Positions 1 to 8,381 of a stretch of DNA of 12,167 bases are shown here, one piece after another. The first letter of the stretch is position 1. Every line of letters starts with the position of its first letter. The notes under the pieces are model-generated. The model worked only from the letters and a program-made list of their open reading frames with translations, did no database searches and had not been told where the DNA came from. The DNA is from Flavobacteriales bacterium CG_4_9_14_3_um_filter_32_8. GTDB lineage: Bacteria; Bacteroidota; Bacteroidia; Flavobacteriales_E; Vicingaceae. Where the stretch lies: NCBI GenBank assembly GCA_002790175.1, contig PFUQ01000028.1, positions 1-12,167 on the forward strand, read 5' to 3'. Both the position numbers and the translations under genes were made by a program.

Positions 1-492
1 AAATTCAACAACTGCAGAATCCATCGAAAGCATTAATTTTTCAGCTTTTTCTTTAATGGGAATAATCTGTTCTGAAACACCGTCTAACATCGACTGTTCG
101 AAATAGGAGTCAATGGTATCTCCTGGTTGAAGTTCAATAGGTGAATCTCCTAATTTCAATCCTATTCCTTTAGAACTTAATAAATCTAAACTGATTAAAT
201 TGGCAACGGAGTTTTTTGGAATTTTAATGTCTTTATCAGTAATGGTTAATTCGACAACAATATTTCCCGATTGGTCTGGCTTAAAATAAATTTCATTGAC
301 AACGCCCACTTGAAATCCATTAATCAACACAGGAGAGGATTTAACGAGTCCTCCAATATAGGGATAAACAGTGTAAACACTTTTTGATTTAAATAAAATA
401 TTAGTTCCTTTAAGAAAGTTATACCCCCAAATTAAAATCACAATGGCAACTATAGCTACAAAACCAACTTTAACTTCTTTGTATATTTTCAT
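1..492 (-). CDS. MlaD/MCE-family lipid transport protein (C-terminus cut by window edge)
   Basis: The first 164 codons of a minus-strand gene start at the ATG at 492-490 and run off the left edge. The protein begins MKIYKEVKVGF, followed by one membrane anchor (about residues 9-26). An MCE-type domain follows (about residues 38-118), with the typical pattern of a 'GGLVKSSPVLINGFQVGVV' stretch and a later 'LLSSKGIGLKLG' stretch. MCE proteins of this layout are the periplasmic substrate-binding part of Mla-like ABC systems that move phospholipids between inner and outer membranes; a single N-terminal helix holds them in the inner membrane. The visible end (about residues 140-164) is becoming helical, as expected for the C-terminal part of Bacteroidota MlaD-like proteins. 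It lies 76 bp downstream of the amidase on the same strand, and a candidate promoter of its own sits in that gap. The family call is confident; the transported lipid is unknown. Confidence 0.88.
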   Translation of the reverse strand, partial: MKIYKEVKVGFVAIVAIVILIWGYNFLKGTNILFKSKSVYTVYPYIGGLVKSSPVLINGFQVGVVNEIYFKPDQSGNIVVELTITDKDIKIPKNSVANLISLDLLSSKGIGLKLGDSPIELQPGDTIDSYFEQSMLDGVSEQIIPIKEKAEKLMLSMDSAVVEF

Positions 493-514
493 CTATATCT
501 TAAAAATAAAGATA

Positions 515-545
515 CAAATATCGTGAAAGTGATTTGAACTACCAA
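515..545 (-). promoter_or_regulatory. Candidate Bacteroidota-type promoter for the MlaD-like gene
   Basis: On the minus strand, TTG (545-543) is followed after 20 bases by GATATTTG (522-515). The Bacteroidota consensus is TTG, about 17-23 bases, then TAnnTTTG, so the -7 box differs only at its first base. The predicted start of transcription would leave a leader of roughly 15-20 nt before the ATG at 492. This is a motif match only. The gene could also be co-transcribed with the amidase. Confidence 0.4.
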
Positions 546-568
546 GTATAAATAACACCTAATTAATT

Positions 569-1735
569 TTACTTTTGAAGACTAAGAGCTTCGCTTATTG
601 GTATTCTTACACCATCGGAAAAAGCAACGATAAATGCATCGGTAAATCCATTGGCTCTTAATTGTAGTTGCAAAGAGTTGGCATCGGTCATGTTTTTTTC
701 TTTACCAACAGTATATCTAAACAAACCACCTGCTTCGTAGATACTTACATTTTCTACTCCATTAAAATTTTCGGGCACCAACTCATATTTTATCGACGAG
801 GTGGCAATTTGAACAGAAAACACAACTCCTTTTTCAACCTCCACTTCCTTATTTTTTTTCTTATCTTTTTTATCAGTCTTAATGTCCTCTTTTTTTACCT
901 CATTTTCTATTACTTCTTCAACCACGGATTCTTTCTTATCTACATTATCTTTATTTTCCAATTCTTGTTTGTATTCTTTAAAAGCTCTAAAAATGGCTGA
1001 AGCCAAGTAATCTTGTCCGATATTAGAGGCTAAAAATTTTTCTTCTTCTGTATTACTTAAAAAACCAGTTTCAATTAAAATACTTGGCATACTTGTTTGA
1101 TGCAGTACTAAAAAACCTGCTTGTTTTACTCCTCTATTCTTTCTTCCTACTCTATCGGTAAATTGTGTTTGTACTTTGGCAGCTAATGTTAAACTTTGAT
1201 CAACGAAAGCATTCTGACGCATGGTTAATGCAATATAAGATTCTGGCGAATTGGGGTCAAAATCGCTGTATTTTGTTTTGTAATCATCTTCTAATAAAAT
1301 GGAAGCATTTTCACGTTTAGCTACATTTAAGTTGGCTTCGGTTTTGTGTAAACCTATAACAAAAGTTTCTGTTCCAATAGAGGTTTTAGTTTCAGAAGCA
1401 TTCACATGAATGCAAATAAATAAATCTGCTTTGGCTTTATTGGCTATTCTTGCACGCTCTCCTAATTCAATAAAAACATCAGTTGTTCTGGTATAAACAA
1501 CTTCTACATCTTTAAAATTATCTTCTATTTGTTTACCTAATTTTAAAGCAATCGCCAATGCCACATCTTTTTCTTTTGCTTCCAATCCTACACAACCACC
1601 ATCTTTACCACCATGACCTGCATCTATACAAACCACTTTTACTCCAAAAAAATCGGTTTTATCACTGGCAAAGTTGGTTAATACGATAAAACATCCCGAT
1701 AAGACAAGAAAAGTGATTAATAAACGTTGGTTCAT
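569..1735 (-). CDS. N-acetylmuramoyl-L-alanine amidase (Amidase_3) with SPOR-like C-terminal domain
   Basis: This zinc amidase cleaves the bond between MurNAc and the stem peptide of peptidoglycan, in the periplasm. Numbered from the ATG at 1735, residues 5-23 are a hydrophobic signal or anchor. The Amidase_3 domain covers about 32-245. Its zinc ligands are visible: H41 in 'DAGHGG', E55 in 'KEKD' and H110 in 'CIHVNA'; the catalytic glutamate is E222 in 'ILIETGFLSN'. A Lys/Glu-rich linker (about 255-305) leads to a C-terminal SPOR-like segment (about 305-388, starting 'VVFSVQIATS'), which is likely to bind septal or denuded glycan. The frame stays open upstream to a GTG at 1822, which would add 29 mostly basic residues. 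I prefer the ATG at 1735 because it puts the hydrophobic signal at the very N-terminus. An 'LSGC' at residues 12-15 resembles a lipobox, but the hydrophobic stretch continues beyond the Cys, so lipidation is uncertain. The gene is divergent from lptD. Confidence 0.92.
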   Translation of the reverse strand: MNQRLLITFLVLSGCFIVLTNFASDKTDFFGVKVVCIDAGHGGKDGGCVGLEAKEKDVALAIALKLGKQIEDNFKDVEVVYTRTTDVFIELGERARIANKAKADLFICIHVNASETKTSIGTETFVIGLHKTEANLNVAKRENASILLEDDYKTKYSDFDPNSPESYIALTMRQNAFVDQSLTLAAKVQTQFTDRVGRKNRGVKQAGFLVLHQTSMPSILIETGFLSNTEEEKFLASNIGQDYLASAIFRAFKEYKQELENKDNVDKKESVVEEVIENEVKKEDIKTDKKDKKKNKEVEVEKGVVFSVQIATSSIKYELVPENFNGVENVSIYEAGGLFRYTVGKEKNMTDANSLQLQLRANGFTDAFIVAFSDGVRIPISEALSLQK

Positions 1736-1829
1736 CTGTTTAGTTATATTTTTGTTAAAAACTCTTTTACAAAAGTTATTTTTTTTAGTTTTGATTCTTC
1801 TAAATAAATAGTTAATTATCACAACTTTA

Positions 1830-1857
1830 TTGTTAATAATTCTTATTTATACACTTG
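1830..1857 (+). promoter_or_regulatory. Candidate promoter for the lptD operon in the divergent intergenic region
   Basis: TTG (1830-1832), 17 bases, then TACACTTG (1850-1857) matches the Bacteroidota TTG / TAnnTTTG pattern, with one mismatch in the -7 box and a spacer at the short end of the range. It would place the transcription start near 1864, about 29 nt before the lptD ATG. The match is weak and position-based. No matching pair was found for the opposite strand. Confidence 0.28.
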
Positions 1858-1892
1858 TTAAACGCTGTAAATAGATAAGAAATTAGCTGTTA

Positions 1893-4505
1893 ATGAAACA
1901 CAACTTTAATACCAAGTATTCAAATCAACTTAATATTCTCGTATTTACAGTTCTGTTGTTGCTTCCTTTGGCTTCTGTTTTTGGACAAACTTTGGAGGCC
2001 ACTAAAATAGATACATTAAGTATTTTTTCATCGGATGACTTTAAGTCATCCGATGAAAAAAAAGACTCCACTACTATTGATTCTATTCGGATAGAGGATT
2101 TAACCTCAGGTGATGCTTTAAAATCCAAAGTTACTTATTTAGCTAAAGATTCTATTCGTATTGATATTAAAAACAAGTTGGTTTATTTGTTTGGAAGTTC
2201 AGAAGTGTATTATGAAAATATTGAATTAAAATCCGAAAATATTGAAATCAATATGGATTCGAGTATCATTTCAGCCAAAGGAAAAAAAGATTCTTTAGGA
2301 AAATATTTTGGAGAACCAGTTTTTAAAGAAGCTGGGCAAGAGGTAAAATCTCATGAAATGAGGTATAATTTTAAAACTAAGAAAGGAGTAATTTATAATG
2401 CAGTAACTCACGAAGGTGAAAATTTTATCCATGGAGACAAAATATATAAAACCCCTGATGACATTTTGTATATTAAAAATGGAAAATATACCACTTGTAA
2501 TCTCGACCATCCTCATTATTTTTTTAGTACCAACAAACTAAAAATTATTCCTGACGATAAAATTATAACTGGTCCAGCTAATTTGGTAATCGAAGATGTT
2601 CCCACTCCAATTGCAATTCCATTTGGATTTTTTCCTAACTCTAACAAACAACATTCTGGTTTAATTATTCCTACTCCAGGAGAAAGTGCTCAATATGGTT
2701 TTTTCATGTTGCATGGTGGATATTATCTGGCTGTTAGCGACAATATCAGCAGTGAGTTAACTGGAGATTATTATTCGAAAGGAAGTTGGGGTGCAAATTG
2801 GTTAACTAACTATAAAAAACGATACAAATTTTCGGGAATGTTCAACACCAATTATTCAGTCTTTAAAAATGGTTTTAAAGAGTTTGCTAATTATGAAGAA
2901 ACGAGTAACTTTTTTATTAAATGGAATCATACACAAGACCCTAAAGCCAGACCCAATAGTACTTTTTCGGCAAATGTTAATTTTGGTAATAGTGAAAATT
3001 ATACCAATAATTTTAACAGCACCGGTTCTGAATACTTAAGTACCTCATTTAATTCTTCCGTATCTTATGCGAAATCGTGGGCAGGCAAACCTTTTAATTT
3101 ATCCTTAAACGCTTACCATAATCAAAATACCATCACTAAATTGGTTACGCTAAGATTACCTGAAGTAGCTTTTAACATGTCTAGAATTTATCCTTTTAAA
3201 AGCAAAACTGTTGGAAAACAAAAATTCTATGAAAAAATAGGGCTGAGTTATTCAATGAATGCTAAAAATGAAGTAACTGCTGGCGACAGCCTTTTTACTT
3301 CCAATAACTTTGAACAATTGAAACGAGAATTTAAAAACGGAATGCGACATTCTATTCCGTTAAGTACCTCCTTTAAATTGTTAAATAATTTTACTATAAA
3401 TCCTGCTTTTAATTATTCTGAAATTTGGTATCTAAACTCTTTAGATAGAACGTGGAATAATCAAAATAATCAACTAAAAACTGATACGCTTACTAATTTT
3501 GTAAGAGGTAATGCTTATAATATGTCGGTAAGTGTATCTACTAAATTTTTTGGAATGTACCAATATCGCAGCAAAATAATTAAAGCACTGAGGCATGTAG
3601 TAACTCCGAGCGTTGGTTTTGCTTATACTCCAGAAAACAATAGTGGTTTAAAAAGTTATACCGACTCTTCAAACACTGTTCATGAGTATTCAATATTTGA
3701 GAATGGTATTTATGGAGTTTCCAACACTAAAGAAGCTGGTTTAATAAATTTAGGTTTATTAAACAATTTTGAAATGAAAGTGAGAAACAGAAAAGATAGT
3801 TTAGGGAAAGACACCAAAATTAAATTGTTGGAAAGCTTAAATTTCTCTTCTAGTTATAATGTAGTTCCTGATTCATTAAATTGGAGCAACATTCAAGTGG
3901 AAGCAAGAACATTAATATTTAAAAAATTAACACTTAATTTTTCTTCCAGTTTCGACCCTTATGCATTGGATTCCAACACAACTACTGGACAAATCAGGAA
4001 AGTAAATACTTCTGAATGGGAAAGAAATGGAAGAATTGGAAGATTAGTTACCGCCAATTTATCTGCAGGCTTTTCTTTAAACAGTAAAAATGGAGTAAAC
4101 GAAAATAAAACTAGTGAATATGGCTCTGAACAAGAGTTGGAATACATTAGAGCTAACCCTGAAGCGTATATTGATTTTAATATACCCTGGACATTAAGTG
4201 TAAATTATAACATCAGATACTCCAAACCTCAATACCAGTCTGATGTTATTCAGACTCTAAATTTTTCAGGAGATTTTAGTTTAACACCTAAATGGAAAAT
4301 TGGTTTTAACTCTGGTTATGATTTTGAATTAAAAGATGTATCTTACACTTCAATTGATATTTATCGCGATTTACATTGCTGGGAAATGATTTTTAATTGG
4401 ATTCCTTTTGGACCACGACAAAGTTATTTGTTTACCATAAAAGTAAAATCTGCAATTTTACAAGACTTAAAATTAACAAGAAGAAATTTACCAAACGTAT
4501 TTTAA
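1893..4505 (+). CDS. lptD: LPS-assembly outer-membrane protein LptD (Bacteroidota type)
   Basis: This 870-residue protein is the outer-membrane beta-barrel that, with LptE, inserts lipopolysaccharide into the outer leaflet. A signal peptide is visible (basic start, hydrophobic 'LVFTVLLLLPLASVFG', cleavage near residues 31-32). A low-complexity Asp/Ser/Lys region follows (about 40-75). An LptA/OstA-like beta domain (about 78-235) has repeating 'IELKSENIEI'-type strands. A long barrel region (about 235-870) is rich in alternating aromatic strands and Asn/Ser. The last residue is Phe870, the usual aromatic C-terminus for Bam-assembled barrels. The length fits the usual 850-950 residues of this family in Bacteroidota. 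The disordered region contains a near-perfect palindrome (2023-2061) that encodes the echo SSDDFK / SSDEK. The gene leads a plus-strand cluster; the next gene starts 6 bases after its stop. Confidence 0.92.
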   Translation: MKHNFNTKYSNQLNILVFTVLLLLPLASVFGQTLEATKIDTLSIFSSDDFKSSDEKKDSTTIDSIRIEDLTSGDALKSKVTYLAKDSIRIDIKNKLVYLFGSSEVYYENIELKSENIEINMDSSIISAKGKKDSLGKYFGEPVFKEAGQEVKSHEMRYNFKTKKGVIYNAVTHEGENFIHGDKIYKTPDDILYIKNGKYTTCNLDHPHYFFSTNKLKIIPDDKIITGPANLVIEDVPTPIAIPFGFFPNSNKQHSGLIIPTPGESAQYGFFMLHGGYYLAVSDNISSELTGDYYSKGSWGANWLTNYKKRYKFSGMFNTNYSVFKNGFKEFANYEETSNFFIKWNHTQDPKARPNSTFSANVNFGNSENYTNNFNSTGSEYLSTSFNSSVSYAKSWAGKPFNLSLNAYHNQNTITKLVTLRLPEVAFNMSRIYPFKSKTVGKQKFYEKIGLSYSMNAKNEVTAGDSLFTSNNFEQLKREFKNGMRHSIPLSTSFKLLNNFTINPAFNYSEIWYLNSLDRTWNNQNNQLKTDTLTNFVRGNAYNMSVSVSTKFFGMYQYRSKIIKALRHVVTPSVGFAYTPENNSGLKSYTDSSNTVHEYSIFENGIYGVSNTKEAGLINLGLLNNFEMKVRNRKDSLGKDTKIKLLESLNFSSSYNVVPDSLNWSNIQVEARTLIFKKLTLNFSSSFDPYALDSNTTTGQIRKVNTSEWERNGRIGRLVTANLSAGFSLNSKNGVNENKTSEYGSEQELEYIRANPEAYIDFNIPWTLSVNYNIRYSKPQYQSDVIQTLNFSGDFSLTPKWKIGFNSGYDFELKDVSYTSIDIYRDLHCWEMIFNWIPFGPRQSYLFTIKVKSAILQDLKLTRRNLPNVF
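2023..2061. repeat. 39-bp near-perfect palindrome inside the lptD coding sequence
   Basis: Two 19-base arms (2023-2041 and 2043-2061) are exact reverse complements around the single base at 2042. The left arm opens with six T and the right arm ends in a run of A, which continues to 2063. As RNA it would fold into a hairpin of about 18 bp with a minimal loop. It falls at about codons 44-57 of lptD, in the disordered segment after the signal peptide, and is read as SSDDFK then SSDEK. Because the sequence is palindromic, the opposite strand reads a nearly identical peptide. Confidence 0.93.
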
Positions 4506-4511
4506 AATGAT

Positions 4512-6647
4512 ATGATGAAGAACTCCATTATTATTTCAGCTTTACTTTTTGCAAGCACAAATTTTTGCTTTGCTCAAGAAATGAAAAATAAATACCTCAC
4601 CACCAGAGTGGACAATACCGTTGTTGATGATTATTTTGGAACAAAAATAGCCGACCCTTACCGATGGCTAGAAGATGACAACTCTGAAGAAACAAAAAGA
4701 TGGGTAATCAACCAAAACTTAATTACCGAAGATTATATAGAGGACATTCCATTTAGAGCCAGTTTAAAAAAACAATTAACCGATTTATGGGATTTTGAAA
4801 CCATTGGAACTCCTTCAAAACATGGTAATTATTACATCTACTCCAAAAACAATGGCAAGCAAGATCAATCTGTTTATTACATTAAAACAGGTGAAGATGG
4901 AAAAGAAGAAATTTTGTTAGATCCTAACACCTTATCAACAGATGGCACAACTTCTATTGGCTCATTGAGTGTATCTAAAGATAACAACTATTTGGCTTAT
5001 GATATTTCGAAATCAGGATCAGACTGGAGTGAAATATTCGTAATGGAAATTGCTTCAAAAAAATCACTTTCAGATACCATTCGTTGGGTAAAATTTTCGG
5101 GTATTTCATGGTATAAAAATGGTTTTTATTATAGTGGTTATGATACTCCTGAAGTTGGTAAAGAATATTCCAATAAAAACGAATTTCATAAAGTGTTTTA
5201 CCATCAAATCGGTACCAAACAAAATGATGATAAAGTAATATTTGAAGACAAAGAACACCCTCTTCGAAATCATGGAGGAAACACAACCGAAGATGAGCAT
5301 TTTTTAATTATTTCTGCATCAGAAGGCACCAGTGGAAATTCGTTGTATGCAAAAGATTTAACAAAAGAAAATAGCGAATTTGTTACCTTAGTGAATGATT
5401 TTGATAATGATAGCTGGGTAATGGATAACTTAGGTGATACCTTACTTATTTTTACCAACTATAATGCACCAAACAACCGAATTACATACACTACCCTTCA
5501 ATCCCCTAAAAAAGAAACTTGGAAAGATTTTATTCCAGAAAAAACATACTTGCTTGAAGGAGCTAATTTTGCAGGAAACAAACTTTTTGCTACTTATTTA
5601 AAAGATGTAAAAAGTAAAATCGAAATTTATAAAATGGATGGTTCTTATCTTAAAGATTTAGAATTACCAGGAATTGGAGTAAGTTACGGAGTGAGTGGTA
5701 AAAAAGACGAAAACATTGCTTATTATTCCTTCACTTCCTTTACTACTCCAACATCAAGTTACAAACTAAATGTAGCTGAATTAACTACCGAACTTTTCTT
5801 TCAACCTACCATTGATTTTAAATCGGAAGATTATATTACCGAACAAATAAAATTTAAAAGTAAAGATGGCACACTCATTCCACTATTTATTACTCATAAA
5901 AAAGGAATGGTGATGGATGGAACTAATCCTTGTTTACTGTACGGTTATGGAGGTTTTAATATCAGTATTAAACCTTCATTTAGTGTGGTAAATGCTGTGT
6001 TTTTGCAAAACGGAGGAATTTATGCTGTAGTAACCCTTAGAGGTGGAAGTGAATATGGCGAAAAATGGCACAAAGCAGGTATGTTAGATAAGAAACAAAA
6101 TGTATTTGATGATTTTATAGGTGCTGCTAATTATTTAAAAAATAATAAATACACCTCTACCGAAAAATTAGCGATACATGGTCGCTCTAATGGTGGTTTG
6201 TTAATTGGTGCTGTAATGACTCAAGCACCGAATCTAGCTAAAGTAGCTTTACCAGGCGTTGGAGTGTTAGACATGTTACGTTTCCATAAATTTACCATAG
6301 GATGGGCGTGGGCAGTGGAGTATGGTTCTAGCGAAAAGAAAGAAGATTTTGATAACTTAATCAAATATTCTCCTCTACACAATATAAAAAAAGTAGAATA
6401 TCCTGCAACTCTTATATTAACAGCCGACCATGATGATAGAGTTGTTCCAGCACATTCTTTTAAATTTGCAGCAGAATTGCAAAAGCAAAACCAAGGAAAA
6501 AATCCAACCTTAATTCGTATAGAATCGAAAGCCGGACACGGTGCTGGAAAACCTAAAAGTAAATTAATTGAAGAATGGGCAGATATTTGGGCTTTTACTT
6601 TTTATAATTTAGGCAAACAAATCAGTAAAGATTATTTAAAAAAATAA
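4512..6647 (+). CDS. Secreted prolyl oligopeptidase (S9A family)
   Basis: This 711-residue serine peptidase cleaves short peptides after proline. A signal peptide (about residues 1-21, ending 'FCFA-Q') indicates export to the periplasm or beyond. The N-terminal cap is followed by a seven-bladed propeller (about 75-430) and an alpha/beta-hydrolase domain (about 445-705). The catalytic triad is intact: S559 in 'GRSNGG', D641 in 'ADHDDRVVP' and H676 in 'KAGHGAG'. The start of the mature part ('DDYFGTKIADPYRWLED') is the classic S9A signature. Two adjacent in-frame ATGs (4512 and 4515) are possible starts. The gene begins 6 bases after the lptD stop and ends 3 bases before the VIT-type transporter, so the three are probably co-transcribed. 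A role in peptide nutrition is inferred; the catalytic assignment rests on visible motifs. Confidence 0.95.
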   Translation: MMKNSIIISALLFASTNFCFAQEMKNKYLTTRVDNTVVDDYFGTKIADPYRWLEDDNSEETKRWVINQNLITEDYIEDIPFRASLKKQLTDLWDFETIGTPSKHGNYYIYSKNNGKQDQSVYYIKTGEDGKEEILLDPNTLSTDGTTSIGSLSVSKDNNYLAYDISKSGSDWSEIFVMEIASKKSLSDTIRWVKFSGISWYKNGFYYSGYDTPEVGKEYSNKNEFHKVFYHQIGTKQNDDKVIFEDKEHPLRNHGGNTTEDEHFLIISASEGTSGNSLYAKDLTKENSEFVTLVNDFDNDSWVMDNLGDTLLIFTNYNAPNNRITYTTLQSPKKETWKDFIPEKTYLLEGANFAGNKLFATYLKDVKSKIEIYKMDGSYLKDLELPGIGVSYGVSGKKDENIAYYSFTSFTTPTSSYKLNVAELTTELFFQPTIDFKSEDYITEQIKFKSKDGTLIPLFITHKKGMVMDGTNPCLLYGYGGFNISIKPSFSVVNAVFLQNGGIYAVVTLRGGSEYGEKWHKAGMLDKKQNVFDDFIGAANYLKNNKYTSTEKLAIHGRSNGGLLIGAVMTQAPNLAKVALPGVGVLDMLRFHKFTIGWAWAVEYGSSEKKEDFDNLIKYSPLHNIKKVEYPATLILTADHDDRVVPAHSFKFAAELQKQNQGKNPTLIRIESKAGHGAGKPKSKLIEEWADIWAFTFYNLGKQISKDYLKK

Positions 6648-6650
6648 ACA

Positions 6651-7343
6651 ATGTTAGAGTCTGAAAAACATTACATTATTAGAAGTGGCTGGTTACGGGC
6701 AGCAATATTAGGTGCTAACGATGGAATTATTTCTACAGCGAGTATTGTTATCGGAATTGCAGCAGCAAGTGATACCAGAGAGCCTATTGTTTTGGCAGGT
6801 ATTGCTGGATTAGTAGCAGGTGCATTATCAATGGCTGCAGGAGAATATGTTTCAGTAAGTTCTCAAGCCGATTTAGAAAGTTCCGACCTAGCCAGAGAAA
6901 TAAAAGAATTAGAAGAAACTCCAGAAGCTGAATTAATAGAATTGGCTCAAATTTATGAGGCAAGAGGATTGGATAAAAAACTAGCACTTCAAGTTGCTGA
7001 AAAATTAACTGCCCATAATGCATTAGAAGCTCATGCTAGAGATGAACTAGGAATAACTGAAATTACTCAAGCTAAACCATTCCAAGCGGCTTTTGCTTCT
7101 GGAACAGCTTTTGTTTTTGGTGGAATTTTGCCTGTTGTCGTTGCCATGTTAGCCTCTGTTAATCAAATGGTTTATATACAGTATATTTTTGCCTTAGTTT
7201 TTTTGATTATTTTGGGTTCTTTTGCTGCTAAAACAGGAGGTTCTAACATTAAAAGAGCTATTATTCGAATTACATTTTGGGGAACAGCAGCAATGGGAAT
7301 TACTGCTTTAATCGGATATTTATTTGGAGTAAACATGGCTTAA
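6651..7343 (+). CDS. VIT1/CCC1-family iron/manganese transporter
   Basis: This 230-residue inner-membrane protein has five predicted membrane segments (about residues 19-39, 45-68, 143-167, 170-192, 203-226). The family signature is clear in segment 1 ('GANDGIISTASIVIG', with conserved D24) and segment 2 ('GALSMAAGEYVSVSSQ', with M61 and E65). Between segments 2 and 3 is a Glu-rich helical cytoplasmic domain (about 73-140), the position of the metal-binding domain in plant VIT1. Family members move Fe2+ or Mn2+ out of the cytoplasm, usually in exchange for protons. The bacterial substrate here is inferred. The ATG lies 3 bases after the prolyl oligopeptidase stop, which implies shared transcription although no functional link is obvious. 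Confidence 0.9.
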   Translation: MLESEKHYIIRSGWLRAAILGANDGIISTASIVIGIAAASDTREPIVLAGIAGLVAGALSMAAGEYVSVSSQADLESSDLAREIKELEETPEAELIELAQIYEARGLDKKLALQVAEKLTAHNALEAHARDELGITEITQAKPFQAAFASGTAFVFGGILPVVVAMLASVNQMVYIQYIFALVFLIILGSFAAKTGGSNIKRAIIRITFWGTAAMGITALIGYLFGVNMA

Positions 7344-7397
7344 TTTTGGTTTTAGTGCATTCCCTTTCATTTTTTAATTTTATGTAACACATAATCT

Positions 7398-8315
7398 ATG
7401 ACAAAAGTATTAATTGCAGGGGGCACAGGATTAGTTGGAAAACATTTTAGTAAAAAGTTAATTGAGAAAGGATATGACATAGCAATTCTTAGCAGAACTA
7501 CAAAAAATGAAAATACGCTACCAACCTATCATTGGAATTTAGAAAAAAATGAAATTGAAAAAGAAGCAATCCAATGGGCTGACTTCATTATTAACCTTGC
7601 AGGTGAAAATATTGGAGAGAAAAGATGGACTGAAAAAAGAAAACAACAAATTATTGATAGCCGTGTGAAAGCTGGAGAGTTGCTTTTTAATACAACAAAA
7701 GAACAAAACAAAAAACTTAAAGCATACATATCTGCATCAGCGATAGGATATTACGGTGCAGTAACTTCAACTAAAATTTTTACAGAAACAGATAATTCTG
7801 CTACTGATTTTCTAGGAAAAACGTGTGATAAATGGGAAAAAGTTACAGATAAATTTACTACTTTAGGAATAAGAACAGTTAAAATAAGAACAGGTGTTGT
7901 ACTTACGAAAGAAGGTGGAGCTTTATCAAAAATGATAACTCCTATTAAAATTTGGATGGGTTCAGCTTTAGGAACTGGCAAACAATACCTGCCTTGGATA
8001 CACATTAACGACCTATGTGGCATTTACATTAAAGCCATTGAAGATCTAAAAATGGAAGGAGCATATAATGCGGTTGCACCAGAGCATGTAACGAATAACA
8101 AATTTTATAAAACAATAGCCTTTGTATTAAAAAAACCTTTATGGTTGCCTCATATTCCTTCATTTATAATGAAATTGATTTTCGGTGAAATGTCGAAGAT
8201 GCTATTAACAGGAAGTAGCGTTTCTTCAGCTAAAATTAAAGCTGCTGGATATAACTTTCAGTTTGCTACGCTTAAAAATGCCTTGGTTGATTTATTAATG
8301 CCTATTTCATTATGA
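7398..8315 (+). CDS. TIGR01777-family epimerase-like SDR protein (YfcH-like)
   Basis: This 305-residue protein has an N-terminal Rossmann fold with the NAD(P)-binding motif 'GGTGLVG' (residues 8-14), and 'IINLAGENIGEKRWTEKRK' (about 64-82), which is highly characteristic of the TIGR01777 family. 'ISASAIGYYG' (about 110-119) carries the active-site-like serine and tyrosines. The C-terminus (about 250-300, containing 'LLTGSSVSSAKIKAAGY') fits the DUF1731 domain. Members include E. coli YfcH and the plant chloroplast-division protein GC1/SulA; the biochemical reaction is not established. It lies 54 bp after the VIT gene on the same strand. I saw no hairpin terminator in that gap, so it may belong to the same transcript. 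Confidence 0.92.
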   Translation: MTKVLIAGGTGLVGKHFSKKLIEKGYDIAILSRTTKNENTLPTYHWNLEKNEIEKEAIQWADFIINLAGENIGEKRWTEKRKQQIIDSRVKAGELLFNTTKEQNKKLKAYISASAIGYYGAVTSTKIFTETDNSATDFLGKTCDKWEKVTDKFTTLGIRTVKIRTGVVLTKEGGALSKMITPIKIWMGSALGTGKQYLPWIHINDLCGIYIKAIEDLKMEGAYNAVAPEHVTNNKFYKTIAFVLKKPLWLPHIPSFIMKLIFGEMSKMLLTGSSVSSAKIKAAGYNFQFATLKNALVDLLMPISL

Positions 8316-8347
8316 TTTTAAACATTATTTTTACAAGTTTTTTAATG

Positions 8348-8368
8348 TAGTTTTACTAAGTAAAACTA
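8348..8368. promoter_or_regulatory. 21-bp dyad just upstream of the dcp start (possible operator)
   Basis: Two exact 10-base arms, TAGTTTTACT (8348-8357) and AGTAAAACTA (8359-8368), flank a single central A. The dyad ends 13 bases before the GTG start of the M3 peptidase. No T-run follows it on the plus strand, so an intrinsic terminator is unlikely. It could be a repressor-binding site or a hairpin affecting translation start. In such AT-rich DNA a chance dyad of this size is not excluded. Confidence 0.4.
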
Positions 8369-8381
8369 AAATACTTCAATC

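Noticed and set aside
668..1000. Plus-strand open frame of 110 codons opposite the amidase
   Set aside because: It lies wholly within the amidase gene on the other strand, over its Lys/Glu-rich linker. The Phe/Ile-rich product is the mirror of A-rich codons, and no family pattern is visible.
2023..2061. lptD palindrome as a rho-independent terminator
   Set aside because: The plus strand ends the stem with an A-run rather than a T-run, and the open frame continues for more than 800 codons. Only an effect on the minus strand would have the T-run, and no minus-strand gene needs it there.
7344..7397. Terminator or promoter between the VIT and TIGR01777 genes
   Set aside because: No hairpin is visible, and the only TTG / TAnnTTT pairing has a spacer of about 26 bases, outside the usual range.
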